Source: Solirubrobacteraceae bacterium (GTDB taxonomy: Bacteria; Actinomycetota; Thermoleophilia; Solirubrobacterales; Solirubrobacteraceae). From it: a DNA stretch of 64,000 nt. Made by a program: the position numbers and the translations under genes. Shown piece by piece: positions 48,331-56,903 of this stretch (within the stretch, counting starts at the first letter, position 1; each line of letters begins with the position of its first letter). The notes under the pieces were generated by a model that was not told the DNA's origin, did no database searches, and saw only the letters and a list, made by a program, of their open reading frames with translations. Location of the stretch: positions 42,055 through 106,054 of the forward strand of contig JADGPO010000143.1 of NCBI GenBank assembly GCA_017882405.1. Reading direction: 5' to 3'.

Positions 48331-48876
48331 CTACCCGACGAGCGCGCCGACGAGAAGCCCGACCGCCAGCAGCGCCAGGGCGATGCCGGCCAGGCGCTCG
48401 GCACCCTCGCGCGCCCGCTCGCCGATCCGCTCCCCGAGGCGCGTGCCGAGCCAGGAGATCACGAACGCCTGAACGGCGGTCACTGCGATCACCGGCAGGA
48501 CCGGAAGCCTGAGAAGCCCGAGCGTGAACCCGATCGCCAGCTCGTCCAGGCTGGCCGAGACGAAGAGCACGACAGTGGCGACCGCGCCGTGGTCCAGCAG
48601 CGAGTCCAGCGAGTGCTCGCCCTCGCTCTCGCGCAGCATGTGGACCGCAAGCGCCAACACGACGGCGACCGCCACGTAGTCGGCGGCGTTCCCGATCGCC
48701 CCGAGCGGACGGCCGATCGCCAGGCCGACGAGCGGCATCCCGGCTTCGGAGGCAGCGAACAGCACCCACGTGGGTATCCGCCGCCGGGTGCGGCGACCGC
48801 CGACAGCGAGCGCCGCGGACACGGCGAACGTCTCCAGAGCCAGAGGCAGGACCAGCGCGATGATCTTGACCAGCAC
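48331..48876 (-). CDS. MntP-like (DUF204) membrane efflux protein 2
   Basis: The 181-residue paralogue-like protein has six helices. Repeat motifs are LVLPLALETFAVSAALAVGG (Glu instead of Asp-Asn) and FVSASLDELAIGFTLGLLRL (Asp-Glu). The altered acidic residues differ from both MntP and its convergent neighbour, suggesting a different ion. The genes are tail to tail with 37 bases between stops. Confidence 0.75.
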   Translation of the reverse strand: MLVKIIALVLPLALETFAVSAALAVGGRRTRRRIPTWVLFAASEAGMPLVGLAIGRPLGAIGNAADYVAVAVVLALAVHMLRESEGEHSLDSLLDHGAVATVVLFVSASLDELAIGFTLGLLRLPVLPVIAVTAVQAFVISWLGTRLGERIGERAREGAERLAGIALALLAVGLLVGALVG

Positions 48877-48996
48877 TGCCTCTCAGTGTGGCGCGCGAGT
48901 CACCTCGTGGCGCGAAAATCCGCGCAATTCACCGTGTCTTCTATTTAGCAGCGACCGACACACCGGCACGCACAGTGTTCGCCTGGCGTACGCTGG

Positions 48997-49240
48997 TTGT
49001 ACAATCTCGATGAGGCTGAGTCCGTCCTACGGAGTTCGTACACGGTGACCGCGCGTCTACACGGTGGCCCGCGCGACGGCGAAACGATCGAGATGCCATG
49101 GGCCGGACTCGAGATGAGTTTGCCGCGATGGACGAACCACTTCATCGAGGGCGTACTCGAGGGTCGGGGCGCGACCATCTGCGAACCCTCGGCCGCGCCG
49201 TCAGCCTTTCCGACTCACGCGCGAACGATGTGTTGCGGAC
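48997..49240 (+). pseudogene. Possible small gene remnant
   Basis: From about 48997 the plus strand reads SSYTVTARLHGGPRDGETIE and MPWAGLEMSLPRWTNHFIEG, which looks like genuine protein (the HGGPRDGE style is common in short actinobacterial proteins). There is only a TTG start and no ribosome site, and sense is lost near 49200 where ABC-transporter text begins in another frame. It is best read as a decayed gene. 48877-48996 holds nothing recognisable. Confidence 0.35.
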
Positions 49241-49510
49241 CGTCGAGCTGGAGAACGCCGGGAGCGACGGGTCAAGGGGTACTCGCTCGGGAGAGACCGT
49301 GGACCAGGTGCTGATCATCAACCACGGTCGCCTTGTCGTCGAATCCTGCTTCTCACGGGCCTGTTCACCCACGCGGACGATCTCACCTCCAAGAAGGACC
49401 GGCTCGGCCTGTTCGCCCCGGGCGGGGTCGCACTGATCTTCTCGAGCCTGGCTGGGGTGCTGCTGATCACGAGCGAGTACCGCTACGGAACCGTCCACCC
49501 GACCGAGGAT
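49220..49510 (+). pseudogene. ABC transporter remnant: ATP-binding fragment followed by permease fragment
   Basis: In one frame ENAGSDGSRGTRSG leads into VDQVLIINHGRLVVE, the typical late strand of ABC-2 ATPases; the Walker B and signature parts between are missing. Directly after, another frame reads LFTHADDLTSKKDRLGLFAP, GGVALIFSSLAGVLL and ITSEYRYGTVHPT, characteristic of ABC-2 permeases (the EYRYGT motif). Both are cut and out of frame, so this is a collapsed export operon. The permease text ends where a VapC remnant begins on the other strand. Confidence 0.6.
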
Positions 49511-49716
49511 CTCGACCCGAGTGACGACGCCCTCGACGATCGTCTCGCGGCGCGCGCGGTGGTGCTGGTCTGCGAGCTCGACCCCAACGAGCGACCCCGC
49601 GGTGGTGATCGCGGGATCGCTGCGTCCGCGTCGGCGGGCAGGACGTCGGTCGACTCGGCGGTGCCGAGTTCCAGAGCGACCGGCGCGCCGGTGTCGAGGA
49701 TCAGTCGCTCCACGGA
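49500..49716 (-). pseudogene. VapC-like PIN toxin, N-terminal half, frameshifted and truncated
   Basis: The minus strand starts with VERLILDTGAPVALELGTAE (the PIN Asp in LDTG). Near 49610 it slips frame and continues AITTAGSLVGVELADQHHRA and RRETIVEGVVTRVEILGRVD, the normal PIN middle with its conserved Glu. It then stops matching at about 49500, where permease text begins. The last third of the domain is missing, so the toxin should be dead. Its start overlaps the antitoxin gene by 16 bases. Confidence 0.6.
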
Positions 49717-49958
49717 TCGGTCGCCGGGGCGGGCCCCACGAATCGGCGCAGATCCTGAAGGTCGTTCTCCCATTCGGGATCGGGGGGATGTGCGCTGAGG
49801 AACTCACGTAGCTCGCCCAGCGTCGTTCGATGAGCTGGAGCGATAGTGGCGATCGCACGTCCCCTCCGGACGACGGTGAACGTCTCGCCACGGTGTTCGA
49901 CAACATCGAGCATGTCGGCGAACCGCTTCGCCGCGTCGGTTGCGGAGATCTCGCTCAT
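49701..49958 (-). CDS. Phd/YefM-type antitoxin
   Basis: The 85-residue protein has MSEISATDAAKRFADMLDVV, EHRGETFTVVRRGRAIATI, the classical Phd/YefM DNA-binding domain, followed by a C-terminal toxin-binding tail (LREFLSAHPPDPEW). It is intact. The toxin gene downstream is broken, so this is an orphan antitoxin, which could still act as a repressor. The gap 49959-50207 holds no clear gene. Confidence 0.82.
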   Translation of the reverse strand: MSEISATDAAKRFADMLDVVEHRGETFTVVRRGRAIATIAPAHRTTLGELREFLSAHPPDPEWENDLQDLRRFVGPAPATDPWSD

Positions 49959-50207
49959 AATGGACTATCAGACATAGCTGGCATGTCGTCAACGAGGTGC
50001 GGCCTCGGGTCTTGGTCGCGGCGTCACGCTCGCCGCCGAAGTTGTCCGGGGCGAGCTTGAGGCGATCGGATAAGCGGCGATTTCCCAAAACTAGGTGTGC
50101 TGCGCGTTGAGGGCACGGAATGTCCTATCGAACGACGCCTGGGTCGGACGCGATCGACGTGACAACGTGCTCGACGTGCTTCTCGCGCCTCGGTCTGCTC
50201 GTCGCTC

Positions 50208-51464
50208 ATGAGCAAGTCTGACGGGAAGGGACGCTCAAGGTCCTGGGCGTTAGCGGTGACCGCTGGCGCCGTGCTGGCGGTTGCGCTCGTCGCGACCCTG
50301 ATCGCCACCTCGGGTCGGTCTCCGCGACGTTCCCGGCCTGCCGCGCCGACTATCGTGCCCGCGCCGAGTACGGCGCCGAATTCGACTACCGCGCCCGCGC
50401 CTCTTGGCCCTCCCGCGCGACCAGCACCGGCAGGCGAGCAGTTTGGCGTGAACGTCAATCGACTCTTTGACGATCAGTTCAGCGGCCACGGATACACGCC
50501 GCAGCAGATTGACTCGGAGCTTCAGGCGCTTCGCGAAACCGGAGCGACTATCGCACGCAGCGATGCGTTGTGGGAGGCGGCTGAGCCCATTGCGCCGGTC
50601 AACGAGGTGCACCGTTACGACTGGAGCTTCGGTGATTCGATCGTGGGCTCGCTCGCCACGCACAGGCTTCGGTTACTTCCGGTCATCGACTACTCGGCTC
50701 CTTGGGCGCAGTCAGTGCCGGGCCAGGACCACTCGCCGCCGCATTCGGCCAACGATTACGCAGCATACGCCGGCGCGTTCGCGGCGCGCTACGGCGACAG
50801 CGGCGTGTTCTGGCGCTCGCACCCGAACGTGACTGCCGAGCCGATCAACACCTACGAGATCTGGAATGAGCCTGACATCCCTCCCTTCTGGTTCCCGGCG
50901 CCCGACGCAAGTCAGTACGTCGAGCTCTACCTGCGCGCTCGCGACGCGATCACTGCCGTGGATCCCAGCGCGCGAGTGATCGTGGGCGGGCTCACGAACG
51001 CCCCCAAGTTCCTGCCCGCCATGCTTGGCGCCCGGCCCGATCTCGCCGGACACGTCGACGGCGTGGCAATCCATCCGTACGGTGACACTCCACGCGCGGT
51101 CCTGGGCGGCGTGCGCGCAGCTCGCCGAGCTATGACGGCGCTGGGAATGGCAACCGTGCCGCTGTACGTAACCGAGTTCGGATGGACCACAATGCCGGTC
51201 GGTGCAATGCACTGGCTTCCCGAGGGTCTGCGTCCTCGGTACATATCGCAAACGCTCTCACGCCTCGGTCACACCGACTGCGACCTCGCCGCTGCCGTCC
51301 TCTACACGTGGGTGACGCCTCAGGCCGATCGCGCCAACCAGGAGGACTGGTTCGGCATCCACCCGCCAACCGGCGCGAGCAGCCCCGACACGCAGGCATT
51401 CGCTGCAGGCCTGCGGGACGCCGCGAGCACCGGACGGCCGCTCACGCTATGCACCGGGCATTAG
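50208..51464 (+). CDS. Secreted or membrane-anchored clan A glycoside hydrolase (GH39/GH5-like)
   Basis: The 418-residue protein has an N-terminal membrane anchor or signal (residues about 12-35, WALAVTAGAVLAVALVATLI), a Pro/Thr/Ala linker to about 75, then a TIM barrel. The acid/base Glu is in TYEIWNEPDIPPFWF, and the nucleophile Glu in VTEFGWTT, with AIHPYGDTP between: the clan A signature. The substrate is unknown. Its flanks carry remnants of a PIN toxin on either side, so it may be an insertion. Confidence 0.8.
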   Translation: MSKSDGKGRSRSWALAVTAGAVLAVALVATLIATSGRSPRRSRPAAPTIVPAPSTAPNSTTAPAPLGPPARPAPAGEQFGVNVNRLFDDQFSGHGYTPQQIDSELQALRETGATIARSDALWEAAEPIAPVNEVHRYDWSFGDSIVGSLATHRLRLLPVIDYSAPWAQSVPGQDHSPPHSANDYAAYAGAFAARYGDSGVFWRSHPNVTAEPINTYEIWNEPDIPPFWFPAPDASQYVELYLRARDAITAVDPSARVIVGGLTNAPKFLPAMLGARPDLAGHVDGVAIHPYGDTPRAVLGGVRAARRAMTALGMATVPLYVTEFGWTTMPVGAMHWLPEGLRPRYISQTLSRLGHTDCDLAAAVLYTWVTPQADRANQEDWFGIHPPTGASSPDTQAFAAGLRDAASTGRPLTLCTGH

Positions 51465-51610
51465 AAATCGCCGAGCGCGCCGCCGAAATCCGCTCCCAGC
51501 ACGATCGCCTCCGCCTCCCCGACGCCATAGTCCTGGCGACCGCCGGGGAGCTTCGGGCGGATCTGCTCACCTACGACGACAGCTTGAGCAAGGTCGCCAA
51601 GCAGACCTGA
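51449..51610 (+). pseudogene. PIN-domain (VapC-like) C-terminal fragment
   Basis: In one frame the plus strand reads EIAERAAEIRSQHDRLRLPD then AIVLATAGELRADLLTYDD, the ending of a PIN toxin with its LPDAIVLATA motif. It lacks the first two thirds and overlaps the 3' end of the hydrolase gene. It is complementary in content to the N-terminal VapC half at 49500-49716, though in the opposite orientation. Confidence 0.6.
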
Positions 51611-51664
51611 GGCGTACCTGGCCGTCGCACTCAGCTCCGATGGATGCCGGGGAGAATGAGCCGA

Positions 51665-52339
51665 TCAACTCGCTGCCGCGGCGCCCCTCAGCTCGACCAA
51701 GCAGCCTGCGTGCGCGGGGTCGTGAGGCACAAATCCTTCGAGCGTGGTCCCTGGCGCAAGCACGTCGAGCAGCCCACGCGTGATCCCCTTGTGCAGCGTA
51801 CAGATCGCCGGTTGGTTCTCGCGGACGACGTCGCGATAGGGGCAGTTGCTCAGACAGATCGTCAGCCGGTCATCTTGGCGCGCTTTCACGTACGGAGCAA
51901 AGCCCAATGCCGCCAGCGCCCGTTCCACGGCCTCTAAGCCCGGCGCAGCTTCGCTCGGAGCGAGGTCGCGGCCAATCTTGCGACCTGTGCGTTCAAGATC
52001 CTTGAGACTGATCGATCGCTCGTTGATCGCCCGCGCCAGCCATCGGCCCAGATCCCGGTACGCGCGAGGCGCCTGCCCTCCGGGTCGAGCGTCCGGAGCG
52101 ACCATCCACGCATCCGCGGGACGCCCACGAGGGCCCTGTATGCGAGCGCGAGCAACCAGGCGCGCATCTTCGAGACGCTCGAGATGGAGCCGCACGCCAT
52201 TGGGATGCATATCCAGCCGAGCCGCGAGCTCCGTCGTCTTCGCCGCACGCTTTAGCTCGGCCAGCAGCCCGAACAGCCGCGCCCGGGATGGTTGCGCAAG
52301 CGCATCGTCCCCGCTGATCTTCGGATCGGCATCGAGCAT
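51665..52339 (-). CDS. HTH transcriptional regulator with C-terminal cysteine cluster (COG2345-like)
   Basis: The 224-residue protein starts at ATG 52339; an upstream ATG at 52414 would add 25 residues. It has an ArsR-like winged helix (SRARLFGLLAELKRAAKTTE, LAARLDMHPNGVRLHLERLE) and a C-terminal sensor part with cysteines in LSNCPYRDVV, PAICTLHKGITRGLL and HAGCLVEL. Similar regulators (SufR-like) hold an Fe-S cluster with these cysteines, suggesting redox or iron sensing. The target is unknown; the OsmC remnant is divergent from it. Confidence 0.78.
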   Translation of the reverse strand: MLDADPKISGDDALAQPSRARLFGLLAELKRAAKTTELAARLDMHPNGVRLHLERLEDARLVARARIQGPRGRPADAWMVAPDARPGGQAPRAYRDLGRWLARAINERSISLKDLERTGRKIGRDLAPSEAAPGLEAVERALAALGFAPYVKARQDDRLTICLSNCPYRDVVRENQPAICTLHKGITRGLLDVLAPGTTLEGFVPHDPAHAGCLVELRGAAAAS

Positions 52340-52455
52340 CGGCGGAGTTTCGCACAGCGACCGTGGGAAGACGCACGTCCGTGGGAGTACGTGGACTTCT
52401 TTTGCACAATGCATTGGATAAATTGCTGACAGTTCAATAGGGTGCGGGCGGAACT

Positions 52456-52725
52456 ATGGCCATCGCAGTGCGCAGCGCTCAAACCACGCGGTTGGGACCG
52501 CTGGCGGCGGGCAGCGGAGTGTTTCGATCCAGTCGTTCGGCGATCGAGGAGCACCGCGTCAGCTGGGGGGCCTGTGCGGGCGGACGCTTCGACGAGACAA
52601 GCTCGGAGGAGCTGCGCGCCCACAGCTCACGTTTCGCTATGGCGGCGCTCACACTCGGGGACCGCGGGGGCCGGGCACGGCGCCTGAACCTTGCCGCACA
52701 GCACTCAGGAGGGTTCTCAGTGTGA
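52456..52725 (+). pseudogene. OsmC-family peroxiredoxin remnant
   Basis: The 89-codon frame begins VRSAQTTRLGPLAAGSGVFR and continues VSWGACAGGRFDETSSEELR with FAMAALTLGDRG, matching the N-terminal half of OsmC/Ohr hydroperoxide reductases (TSPEELxxxAHAxCxAMALS region). The first catalytic Cys segment is altered (HSSRFAMAA lacks Cys), and the second half is missing. It is likely inactive. 52726-52970 shows nothing recognisable. Confidence 0.55.
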
Positions 52726-52970
52726 TCGGACAGGAAAGTCCATGAGACGTCGAGCACCGCCCGCCAAGACTCGGGCACCAAGACTCGCGCACCACAGACG
52801 CTACCCCGCGAGTGAATTCCCTGGCGGGGTGCGTGCTGAGGACAGCGGGACTGGAGGATGGTTCGACCTGGGCGAGTGGGTCTTCGCTCAGCAGATCGTG
52901 GCGCATGTGGATCTAGGTGTCGGTTCGCTGGCAAAGCCAGAAAGACAGACAAAGAGGAGAGGTAAAGCAG

Positions 52971-54296
52971 ATGGCCATCGATTTCACGCTCACGAAGGAG
53001 CAGCAGGAGATCCAGGCCTTGGCCCGCGACTTCGCTCAGAACGTTCTCGGTCCGATCACTCGACAGATTGATGAGGAGCCCGATCCGCTGGCCGGCTGGC
53101 AACTGGCCAAGCCCGCCTACGCGGAGGCGTGTAAGCGAGGTATCGCGTTCTCGATGCTGCCCAGGGCCTACGGCGGCGGTGGCATGTCCAACGTCGACTT
53201 CGTGATCGCTGCGGAGGAAATCCAGGCCGTCGATCCTGGGTTCGGCACGGCCGTGCTGGTCAACGGTCTGGGCCTGATGCCCGTCTGGTATTACGGCACC
53301 GAGGAGCAAAAGCAGCGCTTCATCGGTAAGGCCACGTCGGATACGAGTAACGAGTTCATCGTCGGCTACGCCGCCAGTGAGCCGGCGGGATCGCCCGGCG
53401 GAACAGCGAACTTTGACGCGCCTGCGGTGGATGGAGCTGGCATGAACGTCACGGCGACGCTCGACGGGGACGAGTACGTGATCACCGGTCGCAAGTACTG
53501 GCCGTGCAACGTCGGAGGCTGGGACAATCAGGGAGCAAACCTGAACCTGGTGGTAGTCCGCACCGACCCGTCGGCCGGCGGGACCTCGGGACTGTCCGCG
53601 ATCGTCATCGAACGTGGCACCGCGGGGATCAGCTACAAGTCGATCAGCACACTCGGCCAGCGAACCGCGCCCAACTGCGAGATCATCTTCGACAACGCGC
53701 GTGTGCCGGCGGCCAACATGATCGAGGGCACCAAGGGAAACGGAGATCTGCTGATCAACCGGAACTTCGCTTGGTCCGGGCCGGTGGCCGGGATCGGGGC
53801 CGTGGCGATCGCCAGAGCGGCATACGAGGATGCGCTGCAGTGGTCGAAGACATACACCGCGGGGGGCCCCAAGCCGATCATCCACTACCAATATCCGGGG
53901 TACGTGCTCGGCGACGTCGCTGCGAAGATCGAAGCCGCGCGCTACTTCTGCTGGAAGACCGCTCACTATCTTGACCAACACGACTACCACGGCGAGATGA
54001 TCGGTGCGATGTGCAAGGTGCACTGCACGGAGATGTTGTTCGACGCTGTCTATAAGTGCATGCAGGTTGTCGGGGTAAACGCAGTCGACAAACAGCACCA
54101 GTTCCACCGCTATCTGCGGGAGGCCGCCGTCCTTCCGTTGTACGACGCCGGCAACTTCGGTATGCAGCGGCGCCGTGTGCACGGCGTCATGGCGGATCCA
54201 TCGTTCAACCCTCGCGCGGTAATGGACGACGAGGCGATCGAGTTCACGAAGGCCATGGAGGGCATCGGAACCATCCCAGGCCCAACCGCGGACTAG
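52971..54296 (+). CDS. Acyl-CoA dehydrogenase family protein
   Basis: The 441-residue protein starts at ATG 52971 behind AGGAGAGG. It has the three-part ACAD fold: the helical N-domain (AIDFTLTKEQQEIQALARDF), the beta-domain (EFIVGYAASEPAGSPGGTA, VITGRKYWPCNVGGWDNQGA, ISYKSISTLGQRTAPNCEII) and the C-domain (MQVVGVNAVDKQHQFHRYLR, where the flavin-contact sequence is normally QxxGG). It oxidises an acyl-CoA with FAD and ETF as electron acceptor; the EtfAB at 9-11 kb could serve. The substrate is unknown. Confidence 0.88.
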   Translation: MAIDFTLTKEQQEIQALARDFAQNVLGPITRQIDEEPDPLAGWQLAKPAYAEACKRGIAFSMLPRAYGGGGMSNVDFVIAAEEIQAVDPGFGTAVLVNGLGLMPVWYYGTEEQKQRFIGKATSDTSNEFIVGYAASEPAGSPGGTANFDAPAVDGAGMNVTATLDGDEYVITGRKYWPCNVGGWDNQGANLNLVVVRTDPSAGGTSGLSAIVIERGTAGISYKSISTLGQRTAPNCEIIFDNARVPAANMIEGTKGNGDLLINRNFAWSGPVAGIGAVAIARAAYEDALQWSKTYTAGGPKPIIHYQYPGYVLGDVAAKIEAARYFCWKTAHYLDQHDYHGEMIGAMCKVHCTEMLFDAVYKCMQVVGVNAVDKQHQFHRYLREAAVLPLYDAGNFGMQRRRVHGVMADPSFNPRAVMDDEAIEFTKAMEGIGTIPGPTAD

Positions 54297-54322
54297 CACC
54301 TCCCGGCCCGCTCTCAGTTCAC

Positions 54323-54347
54323 ACGACGGTCCGAAGGCGGCCGTCGT
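54323..54347 (+). terminator. Hairpin terminator after the acyl-CoA dehydrogenase
   Basis: Arms ACGACGG (54323-54329) and CCGTCGT (54341-54347) flank an 11-base loop and are followed by TTC, 27 bases after the stop. Confidence 0.5.
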
Positions 54348-54441
54348 TTCGGACTCTCGGACCCATCAGCTCGCGTCCGGCCGACCGCCGAGACCCGCCC
54401 AGGCGGTTCGGTCGGACGCGCGGCTCGACCTGCTCCCCAGC

Positions 54442-54690
54442 TCAGGGTGGCAACCACGAAAGATTCCGGATGTCATAGATGCCCCGGCCGCTCCACTCGC
54501 CCGGGACGCCCTCGAGCCAGCAACTTCTTGCTGTCCGCGAGGTCTGCACCTCGGCAACGATCCCGGAGACGCCGTTAGGCCGACTACCCCGGACCTGAAC
54601 CCCACTTTCCCCGCCAAAGGTCCTGAAGCGTTCATCCGAGTTCCGCAGCTCGTTGGCGACAGTGTCGGTCGAAAACCGTTGATGAGCAGG
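54442..54690 (-). other. Possible unrecognised gene fragment
   Basis: The minus strand has an open frame without a start codon that reads like real protein: TVANELRNSDERFRTFGGES, GIVAEVQTSRTARSCWLEGV, PGEWSGRGIYDIRNLSW, then a stop at 54442. No family is recognised. It may be the end of a decayed gene. Confidence 0.25.
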
Positions 54691-55013
54691 GCTTTTGAAG
54701 TATCGAACGGTGTTCGAGGTGTATCTAGGCGCGCGGGGCGGCGGGTGGGCTGGTCAAAGAACCGTCAACCAATTCCGCTGAACGCACCGCGGCCGTCCAA
54801 CCGCACGACTCCCACCCAGCGAAACCCGCCCGAACCAGCAAGCACCCCCGCTCACAGCGCGATTAGTGGACAAACCCCCCCGCCGATAATCCAGGCTAAC
54901 GGATTCGCCCAGAGCACACGCCGGCTGGCGCCGGATCCGGAGCAACATGCCGACCTCGCGGCCTCTCACCTCCGTGAATGGCCCGCTGCGTGGAGGCTCT
55001 AGTAGACGTTTAG
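54691..55013. other. Intergenic stretch without recognisable gene
   Basis: Apart from short open frames of biased composition, nothing on either strand reads as a known protein or RNA. It separates the acyl-CoA dehydrogenase region from the repeat protein. Confidence 0.4.
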
Positions 55014-55289
55014 TTAGCGTCCTTGGGTCGGATCCTCGTTCGGTTCCGCGCCGACCTCACGTCCTTGAGTCGGATCCTCATACGGTTCCGCGCCGACCTC
55101 ACGTCCTTGGGTCGGATCCTCGTTAGGTTCCGCGCCGACCTCACGTCCTTGGGTCGGATCCGCGCCGACCTCACGTCCTTGCGTCGGATCCTCGTTAGGT
55201 TCCGCGCCGATCTCACGTCCTTGCGTGGGATCCTCGCTCTCACCGTTCCTGATCTTCGACGCCCTGGGTTGATCCTCGTTGGCGGCCAC
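55014..55289 (-). CDS. Small acidic repeat protein (14-residue tandem repeats)
   Basis: The 91-residue protein starts at GTG 55289 behind GAGGAG with ideal spacing. After MAANEDQPRASKIRNGES it consists of repeats of EDPTQGREVGAEPN (14 residues, 42 bases). One unit is shortened (EVGADPTQGR), and variants have Tyr or Ile. It is hydrophilic and almost certainly disordered. Function is unknown; similar low-complexity proteins occur as stress or desiccation proteins, which is only a comparison. The repeats should make its length unstable. Confidence 0.6.
   Translation of the reverse strand: MAANEDQPRASKIRNGESEDPTQGREIGAEPNEDPTQGREVGADPTQGREVGAEPNEDPTQGREVGAEPYEDPTQGREVGAEPNEDPTQGR
55018..55231. 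repeat. 42-bp tandem repeats inside the small acidic protein gene
   Basis: Units beginning CGTCCTTGGGTCGGATCCTC recur about every 42 bases, with one unit shortened to about 27 bases. Differences between units are few and often silent in the minus-strand protein. Confidence 0.85.
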
Positions 55290-55563
55290 GATGTGCTCCT
55301 CTCGGCTGCTCGCCTGGCGCTGGCGCTGGCGCGTGACGCCACTTCGCGAACAACGTGTTGATCTCTGCCCGGTTTAGCACTCTGATGCGTGATTGGCTAG
55401 GAGATCCGTCCCAGCGATGCCGACGGCTTCGACTGACCGAGGGTGGCCCCGTCGACATGAACCGCCTCCAACTAAGTGCTCCTCTGCATAAGTAAGGCGA
55501 CCTATTAGCGTCCGATCTCGGCCGTAGCGTGCGTGGCATCCTGTCCTGTCGTGAAGGGACGCT

Positions 55564-56527
55564 GATGCCAAGGCATAGCCCGTATCGGATCGAACTGACT
55601 GACGAGGAACGCGTAGTGCTGGAGTCGTTGGCGCGCTCGTATACGTTGCCGTATTGGCAGGTGACGAGGGCGCAGATGGTGCTGATGGCCGCCGGCGGCC
55701 TGCGTAACGACCAGATCGCCGCCCAGTTGCGCTGCGGACGCGATGTCGTCTCGCGGTGGCGCAGGCGGTTCTTCGAGCAGCGCCTGGCCGGCCTGGAGGA
55801 CCGGCCCCGGCGCGGTAGACCGCCGGTTTTTCCCCGCTCAGGTGCGCGCTGAGGTGATCCGCCTAGCGTGCGAGCGACCCGTCGATAGCGAGGTGCCGCG
55901 GGCGCGCTGGTCATCCACCGAGCTCGCGCGCGAAGCTATGACTCGCGGGATCAGCGAGCAGATCTCCGGGGTGACCTTCTGGCGCTGGCTCTCAGAGGAT
56001 GCGATCAAGCCGTGGCAGTACCGCTCGTGGATCTTCCCGCGGGAGCTGCGATGAGAAGCCTTCCATCCAAGCTAGAGCTCGCAAGCACGCCACGCTGCCC
56101 GCCGCGAGCACCGTCAAACGAGGACAGCACGTCGAGCACGAGTACGAACGACGCGGTGCTCTGTGCTACTTCGCAGCGTGGGACGCCAGGCGCGCCAGGC
56201 TGTTTGATCGCTGCGTCGACAACGGCTCAGCGCACCGCGGCCGCAAATCGATCAAACGCCTCCAAGGCAGATACAAGGACCTGATCCTCGTGCACACCCC
56301 TGTGCACACCAGCTGGCTCAAACCAGGCCGAGATCTACTTCTCGATCGTGCAACACAAGGTCCTGACCCCCAACGACTTCCCCGACCTCGACACCCTCGA
56401 ACACCAGCTCCTCGCATTCGGCCGCTGCTACGAGCAGATCGCCGCCCCATTCCAATGGAAGCTCACCCGCGCCGACCTCGACCGTCTCGCCCAGCGACTC
56501 GACCAACCCGCCGCCAAAGCCGCCTGA
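55564..56527 (+). pseudogene. IS630-family transposase, frameshifted remnant
   Basis: From ATG 55564 the first frame gives IELTDEERVVLESLARSYTL and QIAAQLRCGRDVVSRWRRRF, the HTH of IS630 transposases. It shifts near 55835 to AEVIRLACERPVDSEVPRAR and GVTFWRWLSEDAIKPWQYRS, and the catalytic part is fragmentary (EHEYERRGALCYFAAWD, then SIVQHKVLTPNDFPDLDTLE in a third frame) up to a stop at 56525-56527. At least three frame changes and deletions make it inactive. 56528-56903 after it holds no clear gene. Confidence 0.8.
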
Positions 56528-56903
56528 CCCGCGAATACGTAGGCGAACTTCCGAGCCAGAGCACTAAGCCAGAGGCTGCCGGTACGGCAGTCTCGCGAGC
56601 GACGACAGACGCGAAGTTAGCGGCTGTGCGGTGTTGCTCGGGCGTCAGTTTCCCTACCACACGAGCGGTTGATCCGGGCGAGCAAGAAGAAGTCCAGGAA
56701 GGACACGCTGCCCCAGCATCCGCTCTCGGCTGCAATGGCCGCGCGGCATCGCCGCCTGGTCGAGATGGCGCAGGGCCGCCGTCCATTGCGGATGCAGTGA
56801 CCTGCGGATGGCCTACCACTTCTGTAGGGTGGCTACGTCACCGCGCTGGAAGCCCAAGTCCGAGTTGCGCTTATCGCGCGGCCTACAAACCAGAGGTGAT
56901 GCG

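Noticed and set aside
52479..54299. Very long open frame on the minus strand across the acyl-CoA dehydrogenase
   Set aside because: It is antisense to a well-conserved gene with a strong ribosome site, and its amino-acid text matches nothing; GC-rich third positions on the plus strand keep the opposite frame open.
55018..55231. CRISPR-like array of regular repeats
   Set aside because: The units are contiguous 42-base tandem repeats with no unique spacers, in frame with a minus-strand protein, and no cas genes are present.
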